Assembly: GCA_016235025.1 (NCBI GenBank)
Contig: JACRMV010000001.1
Location: 124,001-188,000 of the forward strand
DNA length: 64,000 nt
From: Rhodocyclales bacterium
GTDB lineage: Bacteria > Pseudomonadota > Gammaproteobacteria > Burkholderiales > Rhodocyclaceae
Direction: 5' to 3'
Below the pieces are notes generated by a model. That model made no database searches. It was given only the letters and a program-made list of their open reading frames with translations, and was not told the origin of the DNA. Positions 9,762-18,715 of this stretch are shown here, piece after piece (the stretch's first letter is position 1; each line of letters opens with the position of its first letter). A program made the translations under genes and the position numbers.

Positions 9762-10256
9762 ATGGATGTACGCTGTTTCATCGCCCTGGGCGCCAACCTG
9801 GGCGATCCGGTGGCGGCCGTGGAATCAGCCATTGCCGCTTTGCGCGAATTGCCGCAGACCAAATTTGTTGTTGCTTCGTCCTTGTACCGCACGGCGCCGG
9901 TTGGCCTGCTGCATCAGCCGGATTTCATCAATGCCGTGGTGGAAGTATTCACCGTCCTGCCAGCGCCGACTTTTCTCGATCAGTTGTTTGCCATCGAGGC
10001 ACGGTTCGGCCGCCTCCGTAGCGTGAAGAACGCACCGCGCACGCTCGATCTCGACCTGCTGCTCTATGGCGATGTACAGTGCGACGATGCGCGGCTCACC
10101 TTGCCGCATCCGCGCCTGCACCAGCGCGCCTTCGTCCTCGCGCCGCTGGCGGAAATTGCGCCCGGGCTGGTGATTCCGGGGCGGGGCAGGGTGATCGAAT
10201 TGCTGGCCGGATGTGCCGGGCAGCCGATTCAAAGGCTCGCATCAACGAACCGCTGA
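9762..10256 (+). CDS. folK: HPPK, 2-amino-4-hydroxy-6-hydroxymethyldihydropteridine pyrophosphokinase
   Basis: 164 residues. FIALGANLGDPVAAVESAI, the FGRLRSVKNAPRTLDLDLLL block and PHPRLHQRAFVLAPLAEIAP are the three diagnostic HPPK signatures. The enzyme pyrophosphorylates the pterin precursor of folate. It follows pcnB directly, a common betaproteobacterial pairing. A dispersed-repeat copy (9951-9974) is read in frame as the stretch LPAPTF, which occupies a surface loop before DQLFAIEARFGR. Confidence 0.95.
   Translation: MDVRCFIALGANLGDPVAAVESAIAALRELPQTKFVVASSLYRTAPVGLLHQPDFINAVVEVFTVLPAPTFLDQLFAIEARFGRLRSVKNAPRTLDLDLLLYGDVQCDDARLTLPHPRLHQRAFVLAPLAEIAPGLVIPGRGRVIELLAGCAGQPIQRLASTNR
9951..9974 (+). 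repeat. Dispersed 24-bp repeat, copy in folK
   Basis: About 20 of 24 positions match; the 15-base core CCAGCGCCGACTTTT is exact. It is in sense orientation within folK. Confidence 0.8.
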
Positions 10257-10339
10257 AGATGTCAGCCTCTTTCAGTAACCCGATTATCCGTGGGCCGGTT
10301 TGTGTATCCTTGGCGCGTATATTTCATCCTTAGACAACC

Positions 10340-11155
10340 ATGACCTATCTCGCCAGCAACAAACCCATTACCTTGCCCGAGCTGCTGCGGATGAAGCAGG
10401 CGGGCGAAAAAATCGCCATGCTGACGGGATACGACGCCAGCTTTGCCGCCCTGGAGGATCGCTGCGGCGTCGATGTCATCCTGGTTGGCGATTCGCTGGG
10501 CAACGTGATCCAGGGCAAGAGCTCGACACTGCCGGTGACGATGGAGCAGATGCTGTATCACACCGAATGCGTTGGTCATATGGCAGTTCGCGCCATGTGC
10601 GTGGCCGACATGCCGTTCGGCAGCTATCACGAATCGAAGGAGCAGGCGCTGAAGAATGCCGTGCGGCTGATGGCCGCTGGCGCCGAAATGGTCAAGCTCG
10701 AAGGCGGCGCGGTGATGGCCGCGACGGTGCATTTCCTGGTCGAGCGCGGCATTCCGGTGTGCGCGCATATCGGCCTCACGCCGCAGTCGGTGCATGCGCT
10801 GGGCGGCTACCGGGTGCAGGGCCGCGGCGAGGCCGCGGCGGCGCGCATGAAACAGGACGCGCTGGCGCTGGAACAGGCCGGAGCCAGCCTGATGGTGATG
10901 GAAATGGTGCCGGCGACGCTGGCCGGCGAAATCACGCAGATGCTGACGGCCTGCGCCACCATCGGCATCGGCGCCGGACTGGCCTGCGATGGTCAGGTGC
11001 TGGTGCTGCACGACATGCTGGGCGTCTATCCCGGCAAGAAGGGGCGTTTCGTCAAGGATTTCATGGCCGAGGCGCAGAGCATCGACGGCGCCGTGCTGGC
11101 TTATGTCCAGGCGGTCAAGGATGGCAGCTTCCCCGGTGCGGAGCACGCTTACTGA
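10340..11155 (+). CDS. panB: 3-methyl-2-oxobutanoate hydroxymethyltransferase
   Basis: 271 residues. [31 protein letters not shown] and [20 protein letters not shown] are typical PanB motifs, with the metal ligands in the first two blocks. The enzyme makes ketopantoate, the first step toward pantothenate and coenzyme A. The stop overlaps the panC start by one base (TGATG), so panB and panC are translationally coupled. Confidence 0.96.
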   Translation: MTYLASNKPITLPELLRMKQAGEKIAMLTGYDASFAALEDRCGVDVILVGDSLGNVIQGKSSTLPVTMEQMLYHTECVGHMAVRAMCVADMPFGSYHESKEQALKNAVRLMAAGAEMVKLEGGAVMAATVHFLVERGIPVCAHIGLTPQSVHALGGYRVQGRGEAAAARMKQDALALEQAGASLMVMEMVPATLAGEITQMLTACATIGIGAGLACDGQVLVLHDMLGVYPGKKGRFVKDFMAEAQSIDGAVLAYVQAVKDGSFPGAEHAY

Positions 11156-11982
11156 TGCAGATTCACGAAACCATTGCCGGCCTGCGCGCGGCGCGGAAAG
11201 CCGCCGGGCGCGTGGCCCTGGTGCCGACCATGGGCAACCTGCACGCCGGGCACATCGCCCTGATGCAGCAGGCGCGGGAACGGGCCGATGCCGTCATCGC
11301 CACCATTTTCGTCAATCGCCTGCAATTCCGTCCCGACGAGGATTTCGAGAGTTATCCGCGTACTTTTGCGGCGGATTGCGAGCAGCTTGTCGCCGCAGGC
11401 GTCGATCATCTGTTCGCGCCCGATGAGGCGGAGATGTATCCGCAGCCGCAGACCTATCACATCGAGCCGCCGCCGGAACAGGCGAACATTCTCGATGGCG
11501 CGTTCCGTCCCGGCCATTTTCGCGGCGTCGCCACGGTGGTGATGAAACTGTTGCAGATTGCCCAGCCTGACCTGGCGCTGTTCGGCAAGAAGGATTACCA
11601 GCAGCTGATGGTGATCCGCAACATGGTGCGCGACTTCAACCTGCCGGTAGAAGTCGGCGCTGGCGAGACGGTGCGGGCAGCCGATGGCCTCGCGCTTTCC
11701 TCACGCAATGGCTATCTTTCGGCGGCGGAGCGGGCCGAAGCGCCGCGTCTTTACCGGGTTCTGGTCAAACTGAGCGCGGCGGTGCGCGGCGGTGTGCGCG
11801 ACTTCGCCCGACTGGAGCGGGAGGCGATGGCGGAGCTGGATGAGCACGGTTGGCAAACGGATTATGTTGCATTGCGTAAAAAACTTGATTTACAATCCGC
11901 GTCCGCTCAGGATTCCGGGTTGGTGGTGTTGGCTGCCGCGCGCTTGGGCAGCACGCGCCTCATCGACAATCTGGAACTCTAG
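11155..11982 (+). CDS. panC: Pantothenate synthetase
   Basis: 275 residues. The HIGH-like [50 protein letters not shown] and [14 protein letters not shown] are the standard PanC signatures for ATP-dependent joining of pantoate and beta-alanine. Between the second nucleotide-binding block and [10 protein letters not shown], where relatives usually show a short VVG-type strand, this protein reads VGAGETVRA because a dispersed repeat (11649-11672) lies there. The frame stays open, so the enzyme is probably functional. Confidence 0.95.
   Translation: MQIHETIAGLRAARKAAGRVALVPTMGNLHAGHIALMQQARERADAVIATIFVNRLQFRPDEDFESYPRTFAADCEQLVAAGVDHLFAPDEAEMYPQPQTYHIEPPPEQANILDGAFRPGHFRGVATVVMKLLQIAQPDLALFGKKDYQQLMVIRNMVRDFNLPVEVGAGETVRAADGLALSSRNGYLSAAERAEAPRLYRVLVKLSAAVRGGVRDFARLEREAMAELDEHGWQTDYVALRKKLDLQSASAQDSGLVVLAAARLGSTRLIDNLEL
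11649..11672 (-). repeat. Dispersed 24-bp repeat, copy in panC
   Basis: About 21 of 24 positions match the reverse-complement consensus. It is read through in panC as VGAGET. Confidence 0.8.
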
Positions 11983-12057
11983 GCCGGGAACGTGTGGGAA
12001 GGGCTGTGGATGGCTTCCCGTTTTTGATTGATGCTTTTGCATGGGAAAGGAACGGCT

Positions 12058-12441
12058 ATGCAGCGCACGATGCTTAAATCAAAGCTTCATCGGGTCACGG
12101 TGACTCACGCCGAGCTGCACTACGAGGGTTCCTGCGCGATTGATGAGGCATTGCTTGATGCAGCCGATATCAAGGAATACCAGCAGATCGACATCTACAA
12201 CGTGAACAACGGCGAGCGGTTTACCACCTACGCCATCCGCGCCGAACACGGCAGTGGAACGATTTCGGTGAATGGCGCCGCCGCGCGCAAGGCGGCTCCG
12301 GGCGATCTGCTGATCATCGCCAGCTATGCCGTGATGAATGAAATCGAATTGGCGGATTTCGAGCCCGATCTGGTGTACGTCGATGCCAGGAATCGCATCA
12401 CCCACCACAGTCGAAAAATTCCCGTTCAGGTCGCCGCCTGA
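12058..12441 (+). CDS. panD: Aspartate 1-decarboxylase proenzyme
   Basis: 127 residues. The self-cleavage site HYEGSCAID is visible: the Gly-Ser bond is broken to make the pyruvoyl cofactor on the new Ser. The reaction gives beta-alanine for panC, so panB, panC and panD together supply pantothenate. The ATG at 12058 has a strong GGAAAGGAA ribosome-binding site; an in-frame ATG at 12028 lacks one. About 75 bases separate it from panC. Confidence 0.95.
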   Translation: MQRTMLKSKLHRVTVTHAELHYEGSCAIDEALLDAADIKEYQQIDIYNVNNGERFTTYAIRAEHGSGTISVNGAAARKAAPGDLLIIASYAVMNEIELADFEPDLVYVDARNRITHHSRKIPVQVAA

Positions 12442-12450
12442 TCCTCTCTG

Positions 12451-12507
12451 TTTTGGGTGACGTACCCAAAATAAAAACCCGCACCGGAGTACAGTGCGGG
12501 TTTTTTT
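12451..12507. terminator. Bidirectional terminator between panD and rhlE
   Basis: Two hairpins are adjacent. TTTTGGGT/ACCCAAAA (12451-12471) is a perfect inverted repeat. CCCGCAC/GTGCGGG (12478-12500) is flanked by A5 on the left and T7 on the right, so it can end both the plus-strand pan operon and the minus-strand rhlE transcript. Confidence 0.85.
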
Positions 12508-12521
12508 ATGGGTGAAACCGC

Positions 12522-14072
12522 TTAAGCGGGTTTCTTGCCAAAACCACCAAGCAGTGCCGCAACGGGGCGTTGCGGGCGTGTGGGGCCGGGCTTCTCTGTA
12601 GCGGGTTTGGCCGGGCCAGGCTTGCTTTCGTAAGGCTTGCGCGGATCGAAATCGAGTTTCGGCTCGATTTTTGGTACATGTGCTGCTGCGGGCGGAAGAT
12701 GGGGTGGTGGACGCCGATCATGCGAACTGGCTTCATTCACCGGTTGTTTCCGCTCATGTTCGCGGCGATGACCGCTGCCTGAGCGCTCGCCCTGCGGCCG
12801 TCCGCGATGCGGAGCCGTGGTTTCGCTTTCGCGTTTGAGCGGGAGTTTGTCGAGCGCGAAGCCGCTGATTTCGACGCGTTCGATTGGCCGTTTGATCAGC
12901 TTTTCGATATCCGCCAGGCGCCCGCTTTCTTCCGGGGCAAACAGCGAAATTGCCGTGCCCTGCTTGCCGGCGCGGCCGGTGCGACCGATGCGATGGACAT
13001 AGTCTTCCGCCGTGTGCGGCAGCTCGTAGTTGATGACGTGCGGCAGATCGTCGATATCCAGCCCGCGCGCGGCGACATCGGTGGCTACCAGCACGCGAAT
13101 CTTTCCCGACTTGAAGCCTTCCAGCGCCTCGGTGCGCTGCGCCTGGCTCTTGTCGCCATGAATGGCATCGGCTTCGATGCCCTGGCGGGCGAGGTAAACG
13201 GCCAGCCGGCTGGCGCCGAACTTGGTGCCGACAAAGACCAGCACCTGGCGCATGTCTTCGTGCGTCAGCAGATGCACCAGCAGGCTGCGCTTCAGATCGC
13301 TGGCGACGGGATAGACACGGTGGCTGATGGTTTCATTGATGGCATTGCGGCGCGCCACTTCAATCAGCTGCGGAGCCTTCAGCATGGTGTCGGCCAGCTT
13401 CTTGATTTCGCCCGAGAAGGTGGCGGAAAACAGCAGGCTCTGGCGTGCCGTCGGCAACATGGCAAGAATGCGTTTGATGTCGGGAATGAAGCCCATGTCG
13501 AGCATGCGGTCGGCTTCGTCGAGCACCAGGACTTCGACGGCGCCGAAGCTGACGCTCTTTTGCTGGACGTGATCGAGCAAGCGGCCCGGCGTGGCGACGA
13601 TGATCTCGCGGCCCTGGCGCAATTCGGCGATTTGCGGCTTGATGTCGACGCCGCCGTAGATGCAGACCGAGCGCAGCGGCAGATGCTTGCTGTAGGTGAC
13701 GACGCTTTCATGCACCTGCATCGCCAGCTCGCGCGTCGGCGCCAGGATCAGGGCGCGCACCGGGTGGCGGGCCGGCGAGGGCGAGGAACTGGCGTACTTG
13801 GCCAGCCGTTGCAGCAACGGCAGGGTGAAGCCGGCGGTCTTGCCGGTGCCGGTTTGCGCGCCGCCCATGACATCCTTGCCGGCCAGGATGATCGGGATGG
13901 CTTGTGCCTGGATCGGCGTTGGCGTGGTGTAGCCGTTGTCCTTGACGGCGCGCAGCAGTTCGGGAAGCAGGCCGAGTTCGTCAAAAGTTCCCGCAGGGAC
14001 GCAAAGCGCTGGTGCTGGCGAGACGGTGGGCGGGGGCGATGCGGGATCGCTGGCGGGGGTCGTTGCGTTCAA
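12522..14072 (-). CDS. rhlE: DEAD-box RNA helicase, RhlE-like
   Basis: 516 residues from a TTG start. The core contains GGAQTGTGKTAGF (motif I), APTRELAMQVHE (Ia), VLDEADRMLDMGF (II), FSATFSGEIK (III), VATDVAARGLDIDDLPHVIN and HRIGRTGRAGKQGTA (VI), followed by a basic, proline-rich tail typical of RhlE. These proteins unwind RNA during ribosome assembly and decay. I place the start at TTG 14072 because AGGAG sits 5 bases upstream, whereas the ATG at 14189 lacks such a site. The N-terminal extension of about 25 residues includes a degenerate dispersed repeat, read as PTVSPAPALC. Confidence 0.9.
   Translation of the reverse strand: MNATTPASDPASPPPTVSPAPALCVPAGTFDELGLLPELLRAVKDNGYTTPTPIQAQAIPIILAGKDVMGGAQTGTGKTAGFTLPLLQRLAKYASSSPSPARHPVRALILAPTRELAMQVHESVVTYSKHLPLRSVCIYGGVDIKPQIAELRQGREIIVATPGRLLDHVQQKSVSFGAVEVLVLDEADRMLDMGFIPDIKRILAMLPTARQSLLFSATFSGEIKKLADTMLKAPQLIEVARRNAINETISHRVYPVASDLKRSLLVHLLTHEDMRQVLVFVGTKFGASRLAVYLARQGIEADAIHGDKSQAQRTEALEGFKSGKIRVLVATDVAARGLDIDDLPHVINYELPHTAEDYVHRIGRTGRAGKQGTAISLFAPEESGRLADIEKLIKRPIERVEISGFALDKLPLKRESETTAPHRGRPQGERSGSGHRREHERKQPVNEASSHDRRPPPHLPPAAAHVPKIEPKLDFDPRKPYESKPGPAKPATEKPGPTRPQRPVAALLGGFGKKPA
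14004..14027 (-). repeat. Dispersed 24-bp repeat, degenerate copy in rhlE
   Basis: Only about 17 of 24 positions match, but the GCTGGCGAGACGGT half is well kept. It encodes part of the variable rhlE N-terminal extension. Confidence 0.4.
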
Positions 14073-14243
14073 TGGAACTCCTGAATCGGCCTGCCCCTTC
14101 AAAGGGAGAACCGGTTCAGGCGGCGAAGCGCTTGGGGTGTGAGGTGCGGCAACATGCCGGAATGCGCGCCAACCGGCAGGGCACGCCAAGACGCATTGTA
14201 TTACACCCGCCCCTGCCTGCGATGTCTGCGTGTCAAGCAGAGG

Positions 14244-14669
14244 TCAGGTTGCGTGTTTTCCTGCGGGCGCCGCTGTATTTGCGGGCTTGGCGGCGGGTAC
14301 GGGTTCCGCAGGGGCGGCAGTTTTGGCGGCGGCATCATCGGCCGGTGGCGGGTTAGCCGGTTCTTCGGTCACTTCACCCGATTTGCGCTTGGGCAAGGCT
14401 TTCGTCGAGAGCTGCGGCACGGCATCGCTGATCTTGTTTTCCCGCATGTAGCCATCCATGTCGCGCCAGCCATCGAAAATCGTGGCTTTGGAGACTTTTG
14501 CATTCATCTGGTAGCAGTCTTCAAGGGCGCGGCCGGATTGCCGGCAGGCGCTGCCGATGGCCTTGCCTTCAGCCTCGGAACGCGCAGCTTCCTGCGCCGG
14601 GTTTTCGATGCCGAGCCGATCGCAGCCGGCAAGCAGCACAATCAAAAGCGGGACAGAGCGAAAATTCAT
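14244..14669 (-). CDS. Small lipoprotein, unknown function
   Basis: About 141 residues. The N-terminus (MNFRSVPLLIVLLAGCDRLG) is a lipoprotein signal with lipobox LLAGC, so the mature protein should be anchored to a membrane via its Cys. A middle region with a CRQSGRALEDCYQMNAKVSK cysteine pair is followed by an alanine/proline-rich C-terminal tail (about residues 105-140) likely to be disordered. I recognise no family with certainty. It stands alone between rhlE and sixA. Confidence 0.65.
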   Translation of the reverse strand: MNFRSVPLLIVLLAGCDRLGIENPAQEAARSEAEGKAIGSACRQSGRALEDCYQMNAKVSKATIFDGWRDMDGYMRENKISDAVPQLSTKALPKRKSGEVTEEPANPPPADDAAAKTAAPAEPVPAAKPANTAAPAGKHAT

Positions 14670-14763
14670 GGACGTGGCCAATGATGGATCGGGTACCCAT
14701 TTTACGGCAGAACCGGCGTCGGGTTGAGTAGCCCGGGAAGATGACCATTGCGTATCCTGGCGA

Positions 14764-15225
14764 TCAGAGAAAATCCGGATTCAGCACCACGCGCAACACG
14801 GTCTGGGCCTGGCTTTCGCGAACACGGCTGGAAAACCACCAGAGGCCGCCTTTTTTGACCGGCCAGTCGGCTTCGACGCCGGACAACAGGAGGGCGGCGA
14901 GCTGTCCGAGCGCAGGCTGGTGGCCAATGATCAGGATGGCACCGCTTTGTTCAGGCCAGTCGGCAGCCGCCAGCAGGTCGGCCGCCGTGGCGCCAACGCC
15001 GACTTTTCGCTCGATCTCGTAAGGCAGTTCCAGAGCGTGGGCCGTTTGCTGTGTGCGCTCGGCGGGACTGACCAGGATGCGATGCTTGCGGGGCAGGTGT
15101 TCACGCAGCCACTTGGCCATTTTCTGCGCCTGTTTTTCGCCGCGCGCAGTCAGCCGCCGTTTCTGGTCGGGCAGTTCCGGTCCACCTTCTTCAGCTTCGG
15201 CATGGCGCCAGAGAATCAGATCCAT
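14764..15225 (-). CDS. sixA: Phosphohistidine phosphatase SixA
   Basis: 153 residues. LILWRHAEAEEGG is the RHG phosphatase motif with the catalytic His, and ILIIGHQPALGQLAALL carries the second essential His. SixA-type enzymes remove phosphate from phosphohistidine proteins. The ATG at 15225 begins at the domain and has a GGAG-type site just upstream. A dispersed repeat (14984-15007) encodes KVGVGATA in the middle of the protein without breaking the frame. The next upstream gene on the same strand is the CYTH-CHAD protein. Confidence 0.88.
   Translation of the reverse strand: MDLILWRHAEAEEGGPELPDQKRRLTARGEKQAQKMAKWLREHLPRKHRILVSPAERTQQTAHALELPYEIERKVGVGATAADLLAAADWPEQSGAILIIGHQPALGQLAALLLSGVEADWPVKKGGLWWFSSRVRESQAQTVLRVVLNPDFL
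14984..15007 (+). repeat. Dispersed 24-bp repeat, copy in sixA
   Basis: About 22 of 24 positions match; antisense to sixA. Confidence 0.8.
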
Positions 15226-15284
15226 GGTGGTCTCCTTTTGTATTTTTGAGCCGGGCATTCTAGTGACCCTGGATGACTGGAAGA

Positions 15285-16829
15285 TTACATGCTCAAGCGT
15301 GGGAGGCGAAGTTTGGGCAGGCTGGCCACGATTTCAGGAACCGTGGCCAGCAAGCGGGCATGGCGAGGGCCGTGCCAGCCGCCGATCAGCGTCACCGCCT
15401 CGCGCAGTTGCGGGTCGTCGCCGGCGCAGCGCATCAGCAGGCTGCCGGCTTGCGCTAGGTCGTTGAGTTGCCCCAGGGTGTCCTGCGTGCCAGCGAGGCG
15501 TCGCAGCGTGCGACGCGACGAAGTGCCGCGCGTGAGCGGAGCAAGAAATTCCAGGGCATAGCGCAGGCGTTTGACGGCGATGCGCAGTGCATGCAGCGAC
15601 ACCGGGTCGCCGGCATGTGCCGCCTGGGCGCGCCGCAGCAGGGTTTTGTGCAGGCGCCGCAGTTGCGCAGCCGCAAAGGCGGGCAGGGTGAGCGGCGGGG
15701 ATGCGGGTGGCGTGGAAGCGGCAGGCGGGTTGTCTGCTACTGGCAACTGGCAGAGCAGCGTGTGGAGCGCAGCGAGCAGCGTCTGGCCGTAGGCGGGTGC
15801 CTGCAGCTGGGCATTGACATCGCTGCGGGCACGATAGCGTTGCAGGGTGATGGCATTGGATAGCTGTGCCAGGCGCGGCTCGTCGGGCAGGGCCGCGAGT
15901 ACCGGGGCAACGATTTCGGTTTGCAGCACATCCAGGTCGCGGGCAAGCCCTAACTGCTGGACCAGCGGGCGGAAGGACTCTTTCAGCCGCAGGGGCAGCG
16001 CCTCGGGCAGTTGCGGCGCAAACAGACGCAGTGCGGCAAGCAGGCGGCGCAGGGCGACGCGCATCTGGTGGATGTATTCGGGATCGTCGCTGGACAGTGC
16101 GCCCGCATGGTTCTGTTGCAGGTGGTCAAGGCAGGCGAGCGCGATGTGACGGAAGGCGGCGAGCGGCGACAAGGTGTCGTCGAGTTCGATGGGGGTGGCC
16201 TTGGCGGGTTGTGGCGCCATGCCCGTATGCAGCCGGTAACCCCGTTCTGCCTTGGAACAGGTAGCAGGAGTCAGCGGCAGGCGTGCGGCCAGCGGATGGG
16301 CCAGGGCAAACAGCGCCGCCACTTGGCCGGTTGCGGCATCCGCCAGTTCCAGCTCCAGTTCGGAAATATTTTCGCGTTGCCCGCCGGCAATGATCCAGCC
16401 GCGATCAAGGGTGAAAATCACATCGCCGTCCGGCAGGGCAAAGTGCCAGGTGGTGCGCCGGAAGCGGGTTTCAAAAATCGGGGTCAGGCGCGCGAGCAGA
16501 CGGGGCCGTTGCAGCCAGTCGCGTACCGCCTTGACTTCAATCGCGGAAAAGTCGAAATGTCCGGCGTAGGGTATTTCCCATTCGGGACGGCTGGAGAGTC
16601 CGGCGGTCGCGGTGCCGGCGAGCTTGATGGTCTGTAACCAGAGCGGGCCCTGCCGTCGCAGGCGCAAGGCGATTCCGCGCCGGCGCAAGGCGAGGTCTGG
16701 GGTGTCGTAATAGATGTTGTCCAGCAACGCGGACTGGCGCTGGCGGGCGGTTTTGAGCAGTGCCTGGCGCAGCAGGCGCGGCTGGTCTTGCATGCGTAGC
16801 GCCAGCTTGAGTTCGATTTCTTCAGCCAT
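15285..16829 (-). CDS. CYTH-CHAD domain protein (inorganic triphosphatase-like)
   Basis: 514 residues. The N-terminal CYTH domain starts with EEIELKLAL and continues with alternating basic and acidic strands (ALRLRRQG, LELELADA) that form the triphosphate tunnel. From about residue 220 a CHAD domain follows, with paired helices rich in Arg/His such as HQMRVALRRLLAALRLF and LHALRIAVKRLRYALEFL. CYTH domains hydrolyse triphosphates and CHAD domains bind polyphosphate, so the likely role is polyphosphate or triphosphate handling. The start at 16829 matches the domain beginning. Confidence 0.88.
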   Translation of the reverse strand: MAEEIELKLALRMQDQPRLLRQALLKTARQRQSALLDNIYYDTPDLALRRRGIALRLRRQGPLWLQTIKLAGTATAGLSSRPEWEIPYAGHFDFSAIEVKAVRDWLQRPRLLARLTPIFETRFRRTTWHFALPDGDVIFTLDRGWIIAGGQRENISELELELADAATGQVAALFALAHPLAARLPLTPATCSKAERGYRLHTGMAPQPAKATPIELDDTLSPLAAFRHIALACLDHLQQNHAGALSSDDPEYIHQMRVALRRLLAALRLFAPQLPEALPLRLKESFRPLVQQLGLARDLDVLQTEIVAPVLAALPDEPRLAQLSNAITLQRYRARSDVNAQLQAPAYGQTLLAALHTLLCQLPVADNPPAASTPPASPPLTLPAFAAAQLRRLHKTLLRRAQAAHAGDPVSLHALRIAVKRLRYALEFLAPLTRGTSSRRTLRRLAGTQDTLGQLNDLAQAGSLLMRCAGDDPQLREAVTLIGGWHGPRHARLLATVPEIVASLPKLRLPRLSM

Positions 16830-16881
16830 GACCCGCTCCCGATGAGGTGGGTCATTATCCATGAAGATATTGCCGGGATTA

Positions 16882-17724
16882 TTACAACGGCGGGTCTTGT
16901 GTTTCGGTGCTGTCCGGTGCTTCCTCGAACCAGCGCAGCTTGTCGCGCAGGGTGACCACCGTGCCGACGATGATCAAAGTCGGCGCTCGCAACACGGCTG
17001 CCGCCGCCCGTGCCGGCAGTGTGGCGAGGGTGCCGGTGACGGTGCGCTGGCTGGGCTGGGTGCCGCGCTGGACAATGGCTGCAGGCCAGTCGGCGGGGAG
17101 GCCATGCTCGATGAGTTTGGCGCACAGGTGCGGCAGGCCGGAGAGACCCATGTAGATGACGACGGTCTGGCCGCGCCGGGCCAGCCCCGGCCAGTCGAGA
17201 TTCATGCTGCCATCCTTGAGATGGCCGGTGACAAAGACGCAGGCCTGGGCATGCTCGCGATGTGTCAGCGGAATGCCGGCATACGCAGCGACACCGGCGG
17301 CAGCCGTGATGCCGGGAACGACTTCGAACGGGACGCCCATCGCGGCCAAGGTTTCGACTTCCTCGCCGCCCCGGCCGAAAGTGTAGGGGTCGCCGCCCTT
17401 GAGCCGCACTACGGAGCGCCCGGCCCTGGCCAGCCGCACCAGCAGCTGGTTGATTTCCTCCTGCGGCAGGGTGTGGTCACCGCGCTGCTTGCCGGCATAG
17501 ATGCGTTCTGCATCGGCGCGAACGAAGTCGAGAATGGCCGGCGCGACCAGGTTGTCATAGACCAGTGCATCGGCCTCGGCAATCAGGCGCGCGGCCTTGA
17601 GGGTCAGCAGTTCCGGATCGCCGGGGCCGGCGCCGACCAGATAAACCCAGCCAGGCCGGGCGTGAGCGTGTGATTTTGCATTCGTAGGCGTCATGCCCGT
17701 AATGCTATCAGTACTCATGGTCAT
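16882..17724 (-). CDS. cobA: Uroporphyrinogen-III C-methyltransferase
   Basis: 280 residues. [39 protein letters not shown] and [20 protein letters not shown] are diagnostic SUMT signatures. The enzyme adds two methyl groups to uroporphyrinogen III to make precorrin-2 for siroheme or cobalamin. It lacks the CysG dehydrogenase half, so another protein must finish siroheme. The start could also be 17718. A repeat copy (16975-16998) is read as [11 protein letters not shown]. It is divergent from the HDOD gene. Confidence 0.93.
   Translation of the reverse strand: MTMSTDSITGMTPTNAKSHAHARPGWVYLVGAGPGDPELLTLKAARLIAEADALVYDNLVAPAILDFVRADAERIYAGKQRGDHTLPQEEINQLLVRLARAGRSVVRLKGGDPYTFGRGGEEVETLAAMGVPFEVVPGITAAAGVAAYAGIPLTHREHAQACVFVTGHLKDGSMNLDWPGLARRGQTVVIYMGLSGLPHLCAKLIEHGLPADWPAAIVQRGTQPSQRTVTGTLATLPARAAAAVLRAPTLIIVGTVVTLRDKLRWFEEAPDSTETQDPPL
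16975..16998 (-). repeat. Dispersed 24-bp repeat, copy in cobA
   Basis: About 21 of 24 positions match; sense to cobA. Because it falls in a conserved strand, part of the match may be dictated by the protein. Confidence 0.6.
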
Positions 17725-17803
17725 CCCTGTTCATTGCAGCGTCATCTGCCCGGTATAATTTGGTTCATCGATTCATTGGCAGGACGGAAGGCGGCGCCCA
17801 GGA

Positions 17804-18700
17804 ATGACTACTGCATCACTCATTACGCTGACCCCCGAGCTCGAACTCAAACTCGGCAATGCGGTCGAGCGCATGCCGGCTTTCCCGCGCAGCGTGCAGC
17901 AGATTCTCGACCTGACACGGCGCATCGATTGCCTGCCCAAGCAACTGGTCGGCGTGATCGAGAAAGATCCGGTGATGACGGTCAAGATACTCAGGGTCAT
18001 CAATTCGGCTTATTACGGCTTGCCTTCCCGCATTACCTCGGTCGGCCATGCGGTGGTCTTTCTCGGGCTCAATACCATCAAGAACCTTGCCCTCGGATTT
18101 GCCGCCGTCGGCATATTGCCGCGCATGAACGCAGCCGGTTTCGATGTGCAGCGCTACCTGCTGCATTCGCTGGTCGTCGCCGGAACGGCGCGGCAGCTGG
18201 CGACGCAGCTGAATGACGGTACGCTGGAACCGGGCGATTGCTATATCGCCGGTTTGCTGCATGATTTCGGCAAGATTGTGTTTGCCGAGTTCCTGGCGGG
18301 CGAGTTTCTGGCGACGCTGGCGTATGCAAAAGCCAATCATGTCCCGCTCAATGTTGCGGAACAGGCGGTGATCGGGGTCGACCATGGCATGGTTGGCGCG
18401 ATGCTGGCGGTGCGCTGGCAGTTTCCCGAACATCTGGTGACCTGCATCCGCGATCACCACGATCCGGCGGCGGCGCCGTCGCTGATGATGAGTTGTCTGC
18501 GCCTCGCAGATCAAATCGTGCGCTATCATGAGATCGGCGACAGTGGCAATCCATGGCATGCCGGCGAGGAGCCGGTGTTGCCCGATGCGTTGCGGGAGGC
18601 CGGTGTGCATGATGTTGAAAGTGCCGCCAGGAGCGTGGGTTCATTCGAAAAAATAATTTCCGATGCCGAGCTGTTTGCGCATATCGGCAGTGAGCGATAG
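17804..18700 (+). CDS. HDOD-domain signalling protein
   Basis: 298 residues, a single HDOD domain. PAFPRSVQQILDLTRRIDC and KDPVMTVKILRVINSAYYGLP match the HDOD opening, and the degenerate HD region reads GLLHDFGKIVFAEF and GVDHGMVGAMLAVRW. HDOD proteins are regulatory relatives of HD hydrolases, usually linked to signal transduction, motility or c-di-GMP outputs. The gene is followed 15 bases later by an MBL hydrolase, suggesting co-transcription. Confidence 0.85.
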   Translation: MTTASLITLTPELELKLGNAVERMPAFPRSVQQILDLTRRIDCLPKQLVGVIEKDPVMTVKILRVINSAYYGLPSRITSVGHAVVFLGLNTIKNLALGFAAVGILPRMNAAGFDVQRYLLHSLVVAGTARQLATQLNDGTLEPGDCYIAGLLHDFGKIVFAEFLAGEFLATLAYAKANHVPLNVAEQAVIGVDHGMVGAMLAVRWQFPEHLVTCIRDHHDPAAAPSLMMSCLRLADQIVRYHEIGDSGNPWHAGEEPVLPDALREAGVHDVESAARSVGSFEKIISDAELFAHIGSER

Positions 18701-18715
18701 AAGGGATATCTGTCT

